Shown here one piece after another: positions 1 to 7,984 of a stretch of 64,000 nucleotides of DNA. The translations under genes were made by a program, and so were the position numbers. Each line of letters opens with the position of its first letter. Positions within the stretch are counted from its first letter, which is position 1. The DNA comes from Bradyrhizobium sp. JYMT SZCCT0428 (GTDB lineage Bacteria; Pseudomonadota; Alphaproteobacteria; Rhizobiales; Xanthobacteraceae). The notes under the pieces were generated by a model, which had not been told where the DNA came from, searched no databases, and saw nothing but the letters and a program-made list of their open reading frames with translations. Location of the stretch: NCBI RefSeq assembly GCF_018131075.1, contig NZ_JAFCLS010000030.1:1-64000 (forward strand), read 5' to 3'.

Positions 1-1
1 C

Positions 2-574
2 GGGCTCTGTCCCGAGCGCCTGGCCGCCGACAGTGCTTACGGTTCAGCCGAGATGCTCGGGCGGCTCGTTAACGAGCGCGCGATCGAGCCGCACATTCCA
101 GTGTTCGACAAGTCGGCTCGCGACGATGGGACGTTCTCCCGCGAAGACTTTGCCTACGATCAGGAGCGCGATCTCTACGTCTGTCCAGCCGGCAAGGTGC
201 TGAGTTCTACCGGGACTCTGGTGAATGACGGGACAACACTGCACTATCGCGCCAGCAAGTATGACTGCGATGCTTGCGAACTGAAGCCGCGGTGCTGTCC
301 GAAAATGCCTGCCCGCAAGGTCCCGCGTTCGATCCACGAACAGGCCCGAGACGTTGCGCGCGACATCGCGAAGACCGATGCCTATGTTAGGTCGCGACGT
401 GAACGGAAGAAGATCGAGATGTTGTTCGCGCACCTGAAGCGCATCCTGCGCCTCGATCGCCTCAGGCTGAGAGGCCCCCTTGGTGCTCGGGACGAGTTCC
501 TCCTGGCGGCCACCGCCCAGAACCTCCGAAAGCTGGCAAAGATGATCGTGCCGCCTGCTTTGAAGCCCGCTTGA
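2..574 (+). CDS. IS1182-type transposase, C-terminal part (runs off the left edge)
   Basis: The frame is open from the window edge, so the start lies outside. The visible part carries the second catalytic aspartate of a DDE transposase (LAADSAYG), a cysteine-rich segment (CDACELKPRCC) and the glutamate region ERKKIEMLFAHLKR. This layout matches the C-terminal domain of IS1182-family transposases, which cut and rejoin DNA at the element ends. The end at PPALKPA looks natural. I could not define the terminal inverted repeat of the element. It marks the left side of the accessory stretch. Confidence 0.85.
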   Translation, partial: GLCPERLAADSAYGSAEMLGRLVNERAIEPHIPVFDKSARDDGTFSREDFAYDQERDLYVCPAGKVLSSTGTLVNDGTTLHYRASKYDCDACELKPRCCPKMPARKVPRSIHEQARDVARDIAKTDAYVRSRRERKKIEMLFAHLKRILRLDRLRLRGPLGARDEFLLAATAQNLRKLAKMIVPPALKPA

Positions 575-743
575 GCGCAGAGAGGCCCGCGTGCGTTGTC
601 TCTTCGATCTATCCAGAACGATTAGTTCGCCGACTTCTTCAACATAATCGGCGTCGAAGCGGACATTCGGACCATTGGCGATGTCCGAAAAGTGCCATGA
701 AGAGACATGCCGCGAGCCGTTGCTAAAACGATAAGCGCCCAAC

Positions 744-1247
744 TTAAAAATCGAGCTTCCCTTGTATCGATTCTACCCCCGCCCTGGCGCAGGCTTCGTC
801 GGCATCGCCTCCGGGCGCTCCCGAGACGCCAATCGCGCCAACCAGCGAACCGCCCGCCTCGACGACGAGTCCGCCGCCAATGACAACCACGCCCGGAAGA
901 TTGCGAATTCCCGCCTGCATCATGCCGGGCTGACTGATGGCGAACAGATTACTGGTGCTGGTGCGGAAGGTTGCCGCGGTCCACGCCTTGCCCGATGCAG
1001 TCGCGGGGGTATGAGCCCCGGCATAGCGGTCGCGCAGCATCACCTGTATTACGCCGAAGCGGTCGACAACGGCTATCGCGACCTGGTAGCCGCGCTGCTG
1101 ACAATTCGCGAGTGCGGATTGCGCCAATTCGAGGGCTGTTCCGGGCGTCAGGGATTTGTAGGTAACGAGCGAGTCCTGTGCTGGACACGGCGTCGAAATC
1201 AGCAGAGCGAAACCTGCCAGCAGATGTACAAGGCTTTTGCTGTCCAT
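744..1247 (-). CDS. GlcG/HbpS-family (DUF336) secreted protein
   Basis: The protein has 167 residues. An N-terminal signal peptide (LLAGFALLISTPCPAQ) is followed by one HbpS/GlcG domain with the family's typical segments VAIAVVDRFGVIQVMLRD, PGVVVIGGGLVVE and GAIGVSGA. Members bind haem or small ligands, or accompany glycolate oxidase genes; no such partner is nearby, so the role is unknown. I chose the ATG giving MDSKSLVHL because the signal peptide follows directly and AGGGATC lies upstream. The frame extends further but without a convincing start. Confidence 0.8.
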   Translation of the reverse strand: MDSKSLVHLLAGFALLISTPCPAQDSLVTYKSLTPGTALELAQSALANCQQRGYQVAIAVVDRFGVIQVMLRDRYAGAHTPATASGKAWTAATFRTSTSNLFAISQPGMMQAGIRNLPGVVVIGGGLVVEAGGSLVGAIGVSGAPGGDADEACARAGVESIQGKLDF

Positions 1248-1744
1248 AACTGATCCCTGTTCATTCGGCCTGAGCCGCTGCTCGATGTTGCATTTGTTGC
1301 CCTGTTGAATTATCAAGTGCCTAGGGGAAGTACAGTCTCCCCTTGAGGCTTCGGTCCAAGAACTGTGCAGCACTCGACTCGTCGAGGTGAATGCACATGG
1401 AACGGAATGCCTCCATTTTCCCCAAACGAACGCAATCTGCAGCCTGCTTCTGCCGGATATCGGCCGCCGCCGATTCTGCGCGCGCTGCGCTGTCTGCGGC
1501 GAAATTCAGGGGAGCCATCATTGCGGCGACGCTTTTCCTCATGGGAGTGAATGACATGTCAAACCACGCGATCAGTGTCGAGAGCACCGGGATCGGTGTT
1601 GCGCCCAATGCGCCGGGGACGCGCTGAGCCAGCCGGCGGCGCTTCTGGATCAGCGCACATCGTGACGACGGGCCCTTCCACGCGCGAGGCTATGAGACAC
1701 CTGTCGGTCTGCAAATGAGCACGATGGTTCGAAGATGCTGGGAC

Positions 1745-2419
1745 TTATCTGGGTTCGAGAGAGCTTGTTGTGAGGAATTTAACCGGATCGACTTTTTGTC
1801 TTGAGAAAACTGCCGATGTCAACGCGCGTCCATAGACGGCACCGGTATCTAGATTCAGCCGATTAGGTCTGAGATCAGGTATGCCACTCTTGAGCGGCGT
1901 GTGGCCATGAACGATCAGCCGTCCGAAATCTTTGTTGCTGGAAAGAAATGGTTCTCTAATCCAGAGAAGGTCACGCGCTCGTTGCTGATCGAGAGGACGA
2001 TCAGGATGTACGCCAGCATGGACGAAGAAACGCTGTCCGTCATCGTGGGAGAGAGGCAGAGAACGAATCCAGTCGATGTGTGAGGTCGGAATATCTCTGG
2101 CGCGAGAAGCTCGGTAGCTGCGGAGGGTTGCACCCCCACCATTTGCGAGCCAATTCATTTCGGCATCCTCACCATCGAGTGCGGCAAGGAATAGATCCTC
2201 GTGATTACCCTTGAGGCAAATGATTTCGTCCGGCGACCACTTCTGCATATCGAGCAGAAACTCGATGACTCCGCGGCTATCGGGGCCGCGATCGATGTAG
2301 TCACCGAGCAGGATGAATTTAGATCTTTGTTGTCCAGCTTCTCGCTCGCATAGTTCGAATAGGCGGGCGAGTTGGTCTCGGCAGCCGTGTGAGTCCCCGA
2401 TAGCGTAGGTATTCGTCAA
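1745..2419 (-). CDS. PPP-family metallophosphatase (serine/threonine phosphatase or ApaH-like)
   Basis: The protein has 224 residues and all metal-binding signatures of the PPP family in order: GDSHG near the N-terminus, GDYIDRG, GNHED, the histidine of FVHAGV and the C-terminal VHGHTPL. Such enzymes hydrolyse phosphoesters using two metal ions; substrates range from phosphoproteins to dinucleoside tetraphosphates. Nothing in the sequence decides between these. It appears soluble, with no signal peptide. It is alone on this strand except for the damaged small gene just upstream, and sits within the accessory stretch. Confidence 0.85.
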   Translation of the reverse strand: MTNTYAIGDSHGCRDQLARLFELCEREAGQQRSKFILLGDYIDRGPDSRGVIEFLLDMQKWSPDEIICLKGNHEDLFLAALDGEDAEMNWLANGGGATLRSYRASRARDIPTSHIDWIRSLPLSHDDGQRFFVHAGVHPDRPLDQQRARDLLWIREPFLSSNKDFGRLIVHGHTPLKSGIPDLRPNRLNLDTGAVYGRALTSAVFSRQKVDPVKFLTTSSLEPR

Positions 2420-2483
2420 GGTTCCTTGGTGTCCCAGTCATCTACTAGGCATTGAAGCCCAATATATCCATTTTGATGAACCG

Positions 2484-2866
2484 CTAGCTGCGGTAATGTT
2501 CATCGGAGCGCACCTCGAATGTGCCCGCTGACAGCCCGAACTTGCCCGCAATGGCTGCAATTGTCTGGTCTTCCTGGAGGCGTTGGTCGGCGTACAGAAT
2601 GAAACGGCGATCGGTCGCATGATAGACGATCCGGCCGCGAGGAAGCGTCTCATACTCGTGCTCGAGGATGGCTTTTGCAATTGACCGATCTGCGACCGGT
2701 GCCCCGCGCGGTCTCTGCCATTTGGCCCAGACATCGTAATGGCCTCGGGGGTGGTGAGGAAATTGCCATAGACTTCGGCGTCGGCGAGCGAGGTCGCATC
2801 CGTTAGAATTGTCCATGAGAGGTCGGGACCTGGAATGCCCCAGAAAATGCCAACGTAGCCGGTCAT
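2484..2866 (-). pseudogene. Small conserved protein interrupted by a single-base frameshift
   Basis: Two overlapping minus-strand frames each hold half of one protein. The first begins MTGYVGIFWGIPGPDL and runs to GNFLTTPEA. The second continues with HPRGHYDVWAKWQ and ends EVRSDEHYRS. Reading about 2751-2757 with one extra base joins them into roughly 127 residues (FLTHPRGHYDVW), so a one-base deletion is the simplest explanation. I recall similar uncharacterised small proteins in rhizobia but know no function. A sequencing error cannot be excluded. An alternative start lies three codons upstream (MFVM). Confidence 0.6.
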
Positions 2867-2927
2867 GACGAACACCCTTCCGGCTCATACCGATCGTCGG
2901 CGTTGCAACAGGAGTCGCGATTGCATG

Positions 2928-3269
2928 TCAAGTGACAATGCGGCCTTTGGCCAGGGCCTCGTCGGCATAATTTGACAGCGGCTTCTTCGGCTTGAAGTGC
3001 GCATCGCGTTCGACAGAAAGGCCGAGCGGGCCTCTGAGTGCCGAGAGCTCGGCTAACGAGACGTAGCCTAGTTCTGGGCATCCTGAGCCGAGGTCGCATA
3101 GAGCGAACAGGCGGTCGGGGTCGTCTGGGTCGACTTCGATGATGAGCCAAGTGGCGTTGGCATCCGGTGTGAAAAGCTTGACGACCGGATGGTGGTCAAC
3201 CTCGCCGGCGAGGGCATTCGCTAAGAGCTGGTCGAGGTCTGCGTCGGTGAGTAAGTCGGGAATTTTCAT
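2928..3269 (-). CDS. DUF2958 family protein
   Basis: The protein has 113 residues and is recognisable by LLTDADLDQLLAN at the start, then PVVKLFTPDANATWL, CDLGSGCPELGYVSL and a C-terminal FKPKKPLSNYADEA. The family is known as a small plasmid- and island-borne protein of unknown function, usually found with conjugative or integrative elements in Alphaproteobacteria. The ATG is preceded by GGGAGATGG. About 90 bases upstream begins the structured leader at 3360-3545, which resembles the one upstream of the nuclease-like gene, so the two genes may share regulation. Confidence 0.85.
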   Translation of the reverse strand: MKIPDLLTDADLDQLLANALAGEVDHHPVVKLFTPDANATWLIIEVDPDDPDRLFALCDLGSGCPELGYVSLAELSALRGPLGLSVERDAHFKPKKPLSNYADEALAKGRIVT

Positions 3270-3359
3270 TTGGCCATCTCCCGCAATTCGATGCCTGAGA
3301 TGGATTCCGTGGTGCGTTGGAAATGTTGCGTCCGAGGAGCGGCGCGAGTGAGCAGGGGA

Positions 3360-3545
3360 AGAGTGAGAGTGAGAGTGAGAGTGAGAGTAGGTGGCGTCTG
3401 CGTTGCAGACGGAAAGGGGTAAATATAATAGGCTCGCCAGCTGATCCGCAGCAGTTTCGGGTTCATTCTTAAGTTAGGGGGTGAACGTTTGGCCGCATGC
3501 CGGTCCGCCGGGAAAAGTGGGATGTTCCCGGCAACGCTCGCTGGC
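3360..3545 (-). promoter_or_regulatory. Structured leader 1, upstream of the DUF2958 gene
   Basis: This segment shares several blocks with the one at 4870-5075. They have in common a GTCTGC/GCAGAC hairpin (arms 3396-3401 and 3405-3410), the block TAAATATAATA (3420-3430, given on the plus strand), CGCCAGCTGATCCGCAGC, TTCATTCTTAAG, and a further hairpin (arms CCGGGAA 3508-3514 and TTCCCGG 3525-3531). A run of GAGAGT units follows on the gene-proximal side and is pyrimidine-rich on the minus strand. Position and orientation relative to the gene suggest an untranslated regulatory RNA. Function is inferred. Confidence 0.5.
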
Positions 3546-3599
3546 GCAAAGACCGAGTGCCCGGTCTCCAAACTGGAACCGGGCACGAATGAAAACGGC

Positions 3600-4736
3600 C
3601 TACCTGGTCACGGACGCGTCAGATATCTCGCCGATGCCGCGGCTTCCATTCTTCGCCTTGCTAGTGCGAGTTGTGGGCGATGAAGCGCGTGGCTTGTCTG
3701 TTGGATCACCGTTGGACGGATCGGGTTGCGTGTACTCCGCCATAGCGAGATGAAAGACGCGTTCGAAGTCGCAGTAACGCGCCCATAGCTTCTTAGCGAG
3801 CTCGACCGCACCAGCCTGGTGGATGGCATCGATGACGATCTCGAGCGTGACAGCTTGAAAACGAACCTTGTCATCGGCCAGGTCGCCCTCTGGGATGAGC
3901 TCATTCGCGTAACAGCGAAAGGCGGCCTGGACGCGGCGATTAAGACGGGGACCGATTGCGAGGAACATCGCACGAGGTGTGACACCTTCGTTGACGGCGA
4001 GAGTTGCGGTCATATGTTCGCGCCAGAGCTGCTCGAGAGCCAGCGACCTTAGCATCGAAGCATCGGGATCGATGTAGAGGCCGACTTCGCGCGAAGCTTG
4101 ATCATATCGCTCACGATACCGTGCGGCAGGGCCCTCCATCGATTCGCTGTACTTGAGCTCGGTGAAGATGGTCGCGCTTTCACCGTCTGGAGTTGTGACT
4201 TCGATTGCCAGATCGAATGCTGTCCCGTCATTGAGGAAACGCTCTTCTCGCCGCCCGGGTGACGTTTCGAAACGAATGGCTAAGACGTCATTGACGAAGT
4301 CAGGAAGAAGTTGCCGGAAAACGGTCGAGGCGAGGGTGAGGTCCATCGCCAACGGTGCGAACACATTGAAGGCAAGGGGCATGGAGCTAAGCGCATTGCC
4401 GAAAAGGCGCTCCTCATCGTAGCACGCGCCCTCTTCGCGGAGGATTAGCTCGTGGCGGACGAAGGTGTGGATCGACGGCGAGAGGAAGTTGCGTCCAGCA
4501 TTGGCTGCCTCGCGAGACAGCAAGGATTCCAGTGGGATGAGTACATCCCCATTGGTCTCTGGTCGGATATGGAGGCCCGTAGCAATATTGTTGTCCTTCA
4601 GCCATAGGCTTTGAAGGAGGCGAGCGGCCGCACGAAACCGAGTGTCGATGATACAGTCGACCCCATGCGCCTTGAGGAGCGACTGCGGAACAAGCGGAAT
4701 GCGCGGCAACGCCGGCGCAGCATAGGAAGCGGGCAT
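3600..4736 (-). CDS. Putative PD-(D/E)XK nuclease-like protein (PGN_0703-like)
   Basis: About 378 residues. The central segment FDLAIEVTTPDG, then ATIFTELKYSES, fits the D...ExK core of PD-(D/E)XK nucleases (aspartate in the first strand, E and K in TELKYS). The rest is helical and carries no recognisable DNA-binding domain. The C-terminal 40 residues are polar and probably disordered. I placed the start at the ATG of MPASYAAP, which has GGAG eight bases upstream; the frame also opens six codons earlier (MCLEIH) without a ribosome site. No methylase lies nearby, so a restriction role is not supported. Confidence 0.55.
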   Translation of the reverse strand: MPASYAAPALPRIPLVPQSLLKAHGVDCIIDTRFRAAARLLQSLWLKDNNIATGLHIRPETNGDVLIPLESLLSREAANAGRNFLSPSIHTFVRHELILREEGACYDEERLFGNALSSMPLAFNVFAPLAMDLTLASTVFRQLLPDFVNDVLAIRFETSPGRREERFLNDGTAFDLAIEVTTPDGESATIFTELKYSESMEGPAARYRERYDQASREVGLYIDPDASMLRSLALEQLWREHMTATLAVNEGVTPRAMFLAIGPRLNRRVQAAFRCYANELIPEGDLADDKVRFQAVTLEIVIDAIHQAGAVELAKKLWARYCDFERVFHLAMAEYTQPDPSNGDPTDKPRASSPTTRTSKAKNGSRGIGEISDASVTR

Positions 4737-4738
4737 AT

Positions 4739-4773
4739 GAATCTCCAAGCACATCAGTGTGCAAGGGAGATTC
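4739..4773 (-). promoter_or_regulatory. Hairpin overlapping the ribosome binding site of the nuclease-like gene
   Basis: On the plus strand GAATCTCC (4739-4746) pairs perfectly with GGAGATTC (4766-4773). Inside, GCACA pairs with TGTGC around a TCAG loop. In the minus-strand transcript the GGAG that would serve the MPAS start lies in the 3' arm, directly next to the start codon. Folding would hide the ribosome site, so translation may be regulated. This is inference from base pairing. Confidence 0.45.
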
Positions 4774-4869
4774 GTGCAGCTATGGCTGAAGTTTACCTAT
4801 ATCGCAACACCCGACGTGACTTTTAAGCTTTTCGCTCGTTAGGTCGCGACTGCCTGATCTGTGGGCTCA

Positions 4870-5075
4870 GGGAGAGCGGATGTAGAGCAGGGAGAGAGGG
4901 AGAGAGGGAGAGAGATGCAGTTGCAGTGTCTGCTGCAGCAGACGAAGGGTAAATATAATAGCTGGATCGCCAGCTGATCCGCAGCTGTTTTGAGCTCATT
5001 CTTAAGCCAGAGGGTAAGAGTTTGTGTTCGCCTCTTAGCGGATACGAGCTCGTATCCCCAGCAACGTTCTGCGGA
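4870..5075 (-). promoter_or_regulatory. Structured leader 2, upstream of the nuclease-like gene
   Basis: Counterpart of leader 1. It contains the GTCTGC/GCAGAC hairpin (4928-4933 and 4938-4943), TAAATATAATA (4950-4960), CGCCAGCTGATCCGCAGC, CTCATTCTTAAG and a perfect 18-base palindrome GGATACGAGCTCGTATCC (5040-5057) where leader 1 has an unrelated but also self-complementary sequence. GGGAGA units replace the GAGAGT units. Keeping a stem while its sequence changes points to RNA structure rather than a simple protein-binding site. Confidence 0.5.
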
Positions 5076-5182
5076 GGGCATCCAGAGTTTTGTCCTGAAG
5101 GCTCACGATTTCGCGGCGTCGTCTTCATTTCCGGCCAGGCCTGACCTGCTGTAGTGATCCGAGTCAGAGACCGCGCGATCAA

Positions 5183-5717
5183 GCCTGGACGTAGATCATG
5201 AACTCGTTAAGACCCTTCAGCCTTCGCAGGCCTGTATTCGCGTTCCTGGTTACAACATTCGCGTCGCGCCACCAGCTCGGATTTTTAGCGCTTGCACAAG
5301 CGAACCTGGACGGGCCGGGGCGTACTTCCTGCACTTCTCTGCCGACGCCGCGGTAGAGAGCAACAGAGCCGGCAAAACGATTGCGACGAATCTCATGCGC
5401 TTTCCGCTTCGGAACTCGCTAATCAGCGCGACGTTCCGGCTAAGGCTTCTAACGGCAGCGCTGCTAATCGATCAGCGCCGCACCTGTATTGAAGTCCCTC
5501 ACGGCGCGCGCAACGATACCGCATGTCGAGGTTTGCCGGCAGCAAGACCGTTTTTGAGCTTGGAACAATGGTTGCCCCGCGCCGGGTCCACACGGCTTTT
5601 TGTGGAATATTATTCTACCACCGCGGCCATATTGGCCCCACTTTTGGAATCGGTTTCCGCAATTTTTTTCCTGCGCCGATACCGAGCTGAGCAAGCGCAT
5701 CCGATCGGCTTTCGTCG
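5183..5717. other. Intergenic stretch between divergent genes, no gene recognised
   Basis: About 530 bases separate leader 2 from the VapE-like gene. Short frames occur but none has convincing composition or a ribosome site. Visible items are a CGCTTG/CAAGCG inverted repeat near 5290 and an AT-rich GAATA/TATTC inverted repeat near 5600, which might be an operator or part of a promoter for the plus-strand cluster. No integrase, toxin or regulator could be read here. Confidence 0.4.
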
Positions 5718-5734
5718 CTCCCACATAGTGGGAG
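5718..5734 (+). promoter_or_regulatory. Hairpin containing the ribosome binding site of the VapE-like gene
   Basis: CTCCCAC (5718-5724) and GTGGGAG (5728-5734) form a perfect seven-base stem with a three-base loop. The purine-rich GGGAGAG that should bind the ribosome lies in the 3' arm, six bases before the ATG at 5741. As at the divergent nuclease-like gene, the ribosome site would be masked when folded. Regulation is inferred. Confidence 0.45.
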
Positions 5735-5740
5735 AGACCA

Positions 5741-6991
5741 ATGTCCGAATTGCCGCGGTCGGCGGAGTTCAACTTCGTCAACGATTTCTTAGAGCTCCGT
5801 CAGGTGGACGTGTTGGCTGACAGTACGCTGAGGTACCGTTCTTTGCCTCTTAACGCTCGCAGCCTGCAGGATCTTGCGGCAGTCGTCGGTCGGGATCACC
5901 CGACCTTTACGAACTTACTTGATCAGCTGGTTCATGAGGCGCGTTTGCGGGGATCCACGGCCAAGCGCGCTGAACTTGCCTCGGCCCTTCGTCTTGCAAT
6001 CGAAATGCGCGGGCGCCACCGGAAGGTGCTGATCACCCAGCCGCTCTTCTCAATGCTTTCAGCAGAGGAGAATGCTGTGGCGGCTGCTGAATGGGCCAAG
6101 GTGGGGACCATTTTTGACATGGACCCCGAGCTCGCAATTGCGGAGATCAAGAGCTACGTCTGGTCCGTCAAGCGCAAGATCCCTGGCAATTCCGTTTCCG
6201 ACCATTGTGTGCCTATTATCTATAGTCGAGCCCAAGGATCGGGCAAGACCACCTTTGTGCATTGCTTGCTAAAACCGCTCGCAGAACTGGCCAGCGATGC
6301 TGCGCTGTTCTCGGACCTCACCAAGGAGCAAACCGCTCACCTTTTCAGTTACTATGCGCTCTTCTTCGACGACATGGAGCCGATCGCGAGAAACAAAGTT
6401 GCGCGAGCGAAAAGTGTTCTCACCGCTTCGGCAGTTCACCGCCGAATCTTGATGACGTCGATGTCGACGCGAGTTCCGATCAAGTTCACGGCGATTGGCA
6501 CATCGAATTTTCCGATCCAAGAGCTTGTCCCAGACCCTAGCGGGCACCGTCGCTTTGTTATGCTGCCCATCAAGACCGGGCCCGATGGCATCGGAGGCGA
6601 TACCATCGTGTGGGACACCGTAAAGTCGATCAACTATCTACTACTCTGGTGCTCGATCTTAGCCCTACCGGAACAGGCATCGTCAGGCGCCGATATCAAT
6701 CCGATAACTCCTTTTCGCGACGCAAGACGACAGCACCAACAGCTCACGGCGAATCCGAAAGTTTTGACCTTCTTTCAGCGGTTCGATCCCAACGATGAAA
6801 AGCTGATGAACGACACCAGAGGACAGCAAATCAAGGCCGATGCCGTTCGACACTATTTCAATCGATTGATGGGCGAGGAAATTGGCCAGTTCCGGTTTAA
6901 ACAACTCATGGACTCGTTTCTCGGTCATCCGACTTCACCATTCAGGGGCCGCGGCCGCCTTCCCGACAGCGCGACCTATATCCTGAAATAG
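5741..6991 (+). CDS. VapE-like P-loop helicase/ATPase
   Basis: The protein has 416 residues. It shows a Walker A motif AQGSGKTT (about residues 165-172), a Walker B strand ALFFDDMEP (about 206), a sensor region FTAIGTSNFP (about 252) and GHRRFVMLPI (about 268) with arginines placed as in VapE-type proteins. VapE-family proteins are replicative helicase-like ATPases found in phage satellites, islands and plasmids, often with a primase; no primase domain is seen here. It starts with an ATG behind GGGAGAG and is followed at short distance by the clamp-loader-like genes, probably in one operon. Confidence 0.7.
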   Translation: MSELPRSAEFNFVNDFLELRQVDVLADSTLRYRSLPLNARSLQDLAAVVGRDHPTFTNLLDQLVHEARLRGSTAKRAELASALRLAIEMRGRHRKVLITQPLFSMLSAEENAVAAAEWAKVGTIFDMDPELAIAEIKSYVWSVKRKIPGNSVSDHCVPIIYSRAQGSGKTTFVHCLLKPLAELASDAALFSDLTKEQTAHLFSYYALFFDDMEPIARNKVARAKSVLTASAVHRRILMTSMSTRVPIKFTAIGTSNFPIQELVPDPSGHRRFVMLPIKTGPDGIGGDTIVWDTVKSINYLLLWCSILALPEQASSGADINPITPFRDARRQHQQLTANPKVLTFFQRFDPNDEKLMNDTRGQQIKADAVRHYFNRLMGEEIGQFRFKQLMDSFLGHPTSPFRGRGRLPDSATYILK

Positions 6992-7030
6992 CGGTCACAC
7001 GAGTGGCTCTGCTATTTGAGAACCGTCTAC

Positions 7031-7065
7031 CAAGTCCACCAGTCCACCAAGTCCACCAAGTCAAC
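7031..7065 (+). repeat. Short tandem repeat between the VapE-like and DnaX-like genes
   Basis: Four near-identical units in a row: CAAGTCCAC, CAGTCCAC, CAAGTCCAC and CAAGTCAAC. They lie just before the ATG chosen for the DnaX-like gene. The frame is open through them from a TTG at 7016, so they could instead encode a Gln/Ser/Thr/Lys stretch at the N-terminus. Confidence 0.6.
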
Positions 7066-7075
7066 CGTCATCGAA

Positions 7076-7984
7076 ATGAACAGCGCTGATATCCCTCTTG
7101 CTCACAAGCATCGGCCAACCCGCTTTGATCGTTTAAGCGGTCAAGACCGAGCGGTCGCCATTTTGGCCGGCTTCGTCCGAGCCCGGGCGCCGATCCATGT
7201 TCTGTTGTATGGAGCTTATGGCGCTGGAAAAAGTACCCTCGCTGGCCTTTATGCGAGAGCGTTGCATTGCAAACGACCCGACGTCGATGGCTCTCCGTGC
7301 AATTCATGTTCTCATTGCTCGGACCCTCGCAACTTTCTCGAGTTCGACGTACCAAAAGAGGGCGACAGTCCGGGCTATCTACTCGAACTAATCAACCTTC
7401 GGATGCAGAACTGCACCGATCGACCAGTCATCTTTTTGGACGAAGCCCATGCGCTTCACGAAAGTGACGCCGACGCTCTTCTCAAAAGGTTCGAGGCCGT
7501 ACCTTGTAGCGCAACGTACATATTGGCAACGACGGCGCCATGGGAGATAAGCTCGGCTTTGCGTTCACGGCTACACCGCGTTGAAGTTCAAGTTTTATCG
7601 CCATGGGATTCCGTGCGCTTCCTTGAGGAGGTCGCCGAAGCAGAAGGCCTCGACCTCGATGAGCGGGCGTTACGCTTGATTGCCGCGCTCAGTAAAGGCC
7701 ACCCGCGGGACCTTCTGACAAATCTAGACACGGTCGTGGACCGACGATCCGGTTCCCATCAGCAAATCACTGACGCACAGGTTCGCGCACGCCTTGGGCT
7801 CGCTTCTGACGACTTTCTGCTCAGCTACTTCCGAGCGCTTGTGAACGAAGGCGCCGACGCTGCAACCGCTATTCTCCACGACTGGCCCGCTAGCTGGAGT
7901 TCTAAATCACGTTGGGTGCAGGCCTTCTTGTTACTCTGGAGCAAACGCTGCGCCACTTCAACTCATATGTTGATCCACTGGTAG
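7076..7984 (+). CDS. DnaX-like clamp-loader AAA+ ATPase (gamma/tau-like), N-terminal part
   Basis: About 302 residues from the ATG of MNSADIPL. The N-terminus HKHRPTRFDRLSGQDRAV matches the opening of bacterial DNA polymerase III gamma/tau. It is followed by Walker A GAYGAGKST (about residue 46), a DnaX-type zinc cluster of four cysteines (CKRP...CNSCSHC, about 65-82), Walker B VIFLDEAHA (about 118) and ATTAPWEISSALRSR (sensor 1 and the SRC-like motif). Gamma/tau opens the sliding clamp. It is much more divergent than a housekeeping dnaX. The frame stops at 7984 while the coding signal continues in another frame, see the next entry. Confidence 0.7.
   Translation: MNSADIPLAHKHRPTRFDRLSGQDRAVAILAGFVRARAPIHVLLYGAYGAGKSTLAGLYARALHCKRPDVDGSPCNSCSHCSDPRNFLEFDVPKEGDSPGYLLELINLRMQNCTDRPVIFLDEAHALHESDADALLKRFEAVPCSATYILATTAPWEISSALRSRLHRVEVQVLSPWDSVRFLEEVAEAEGLDLDERALRLIAALSKGHPRDLLTNLDTVVDRRSGSHQQITDAQVRARLGLASDDFLLSYFRALVNEGADAATAILHDWPASWSSKSRWVQAFLLLWSKRCATSTHMLIHW

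Noticed and set aside
44..742. 232-residue minus-strand frame opposite the transposase
   Set aside because: It mirrors the transposase coding frame, has no family features, and the plus-strand reading is clear.
1248..1744. Short frames on both strands (for example a 95-residue minus frame at 1321-1608)
   Set aside because: No family match, no convincing ribosome site, and overlapping frames of similar length on the other strand. About 500 bases with no supported gene.
3266..3586. 106-residue frame through leader 1, sharing LRISWR and YYIYP with the frame through leader 2
   Set aside because: The shared residues follow from the shared nucleotide blocks. The stems and the low-complexity repeat fit a regulatory RNA better than a protein, and neither frame has a good start.
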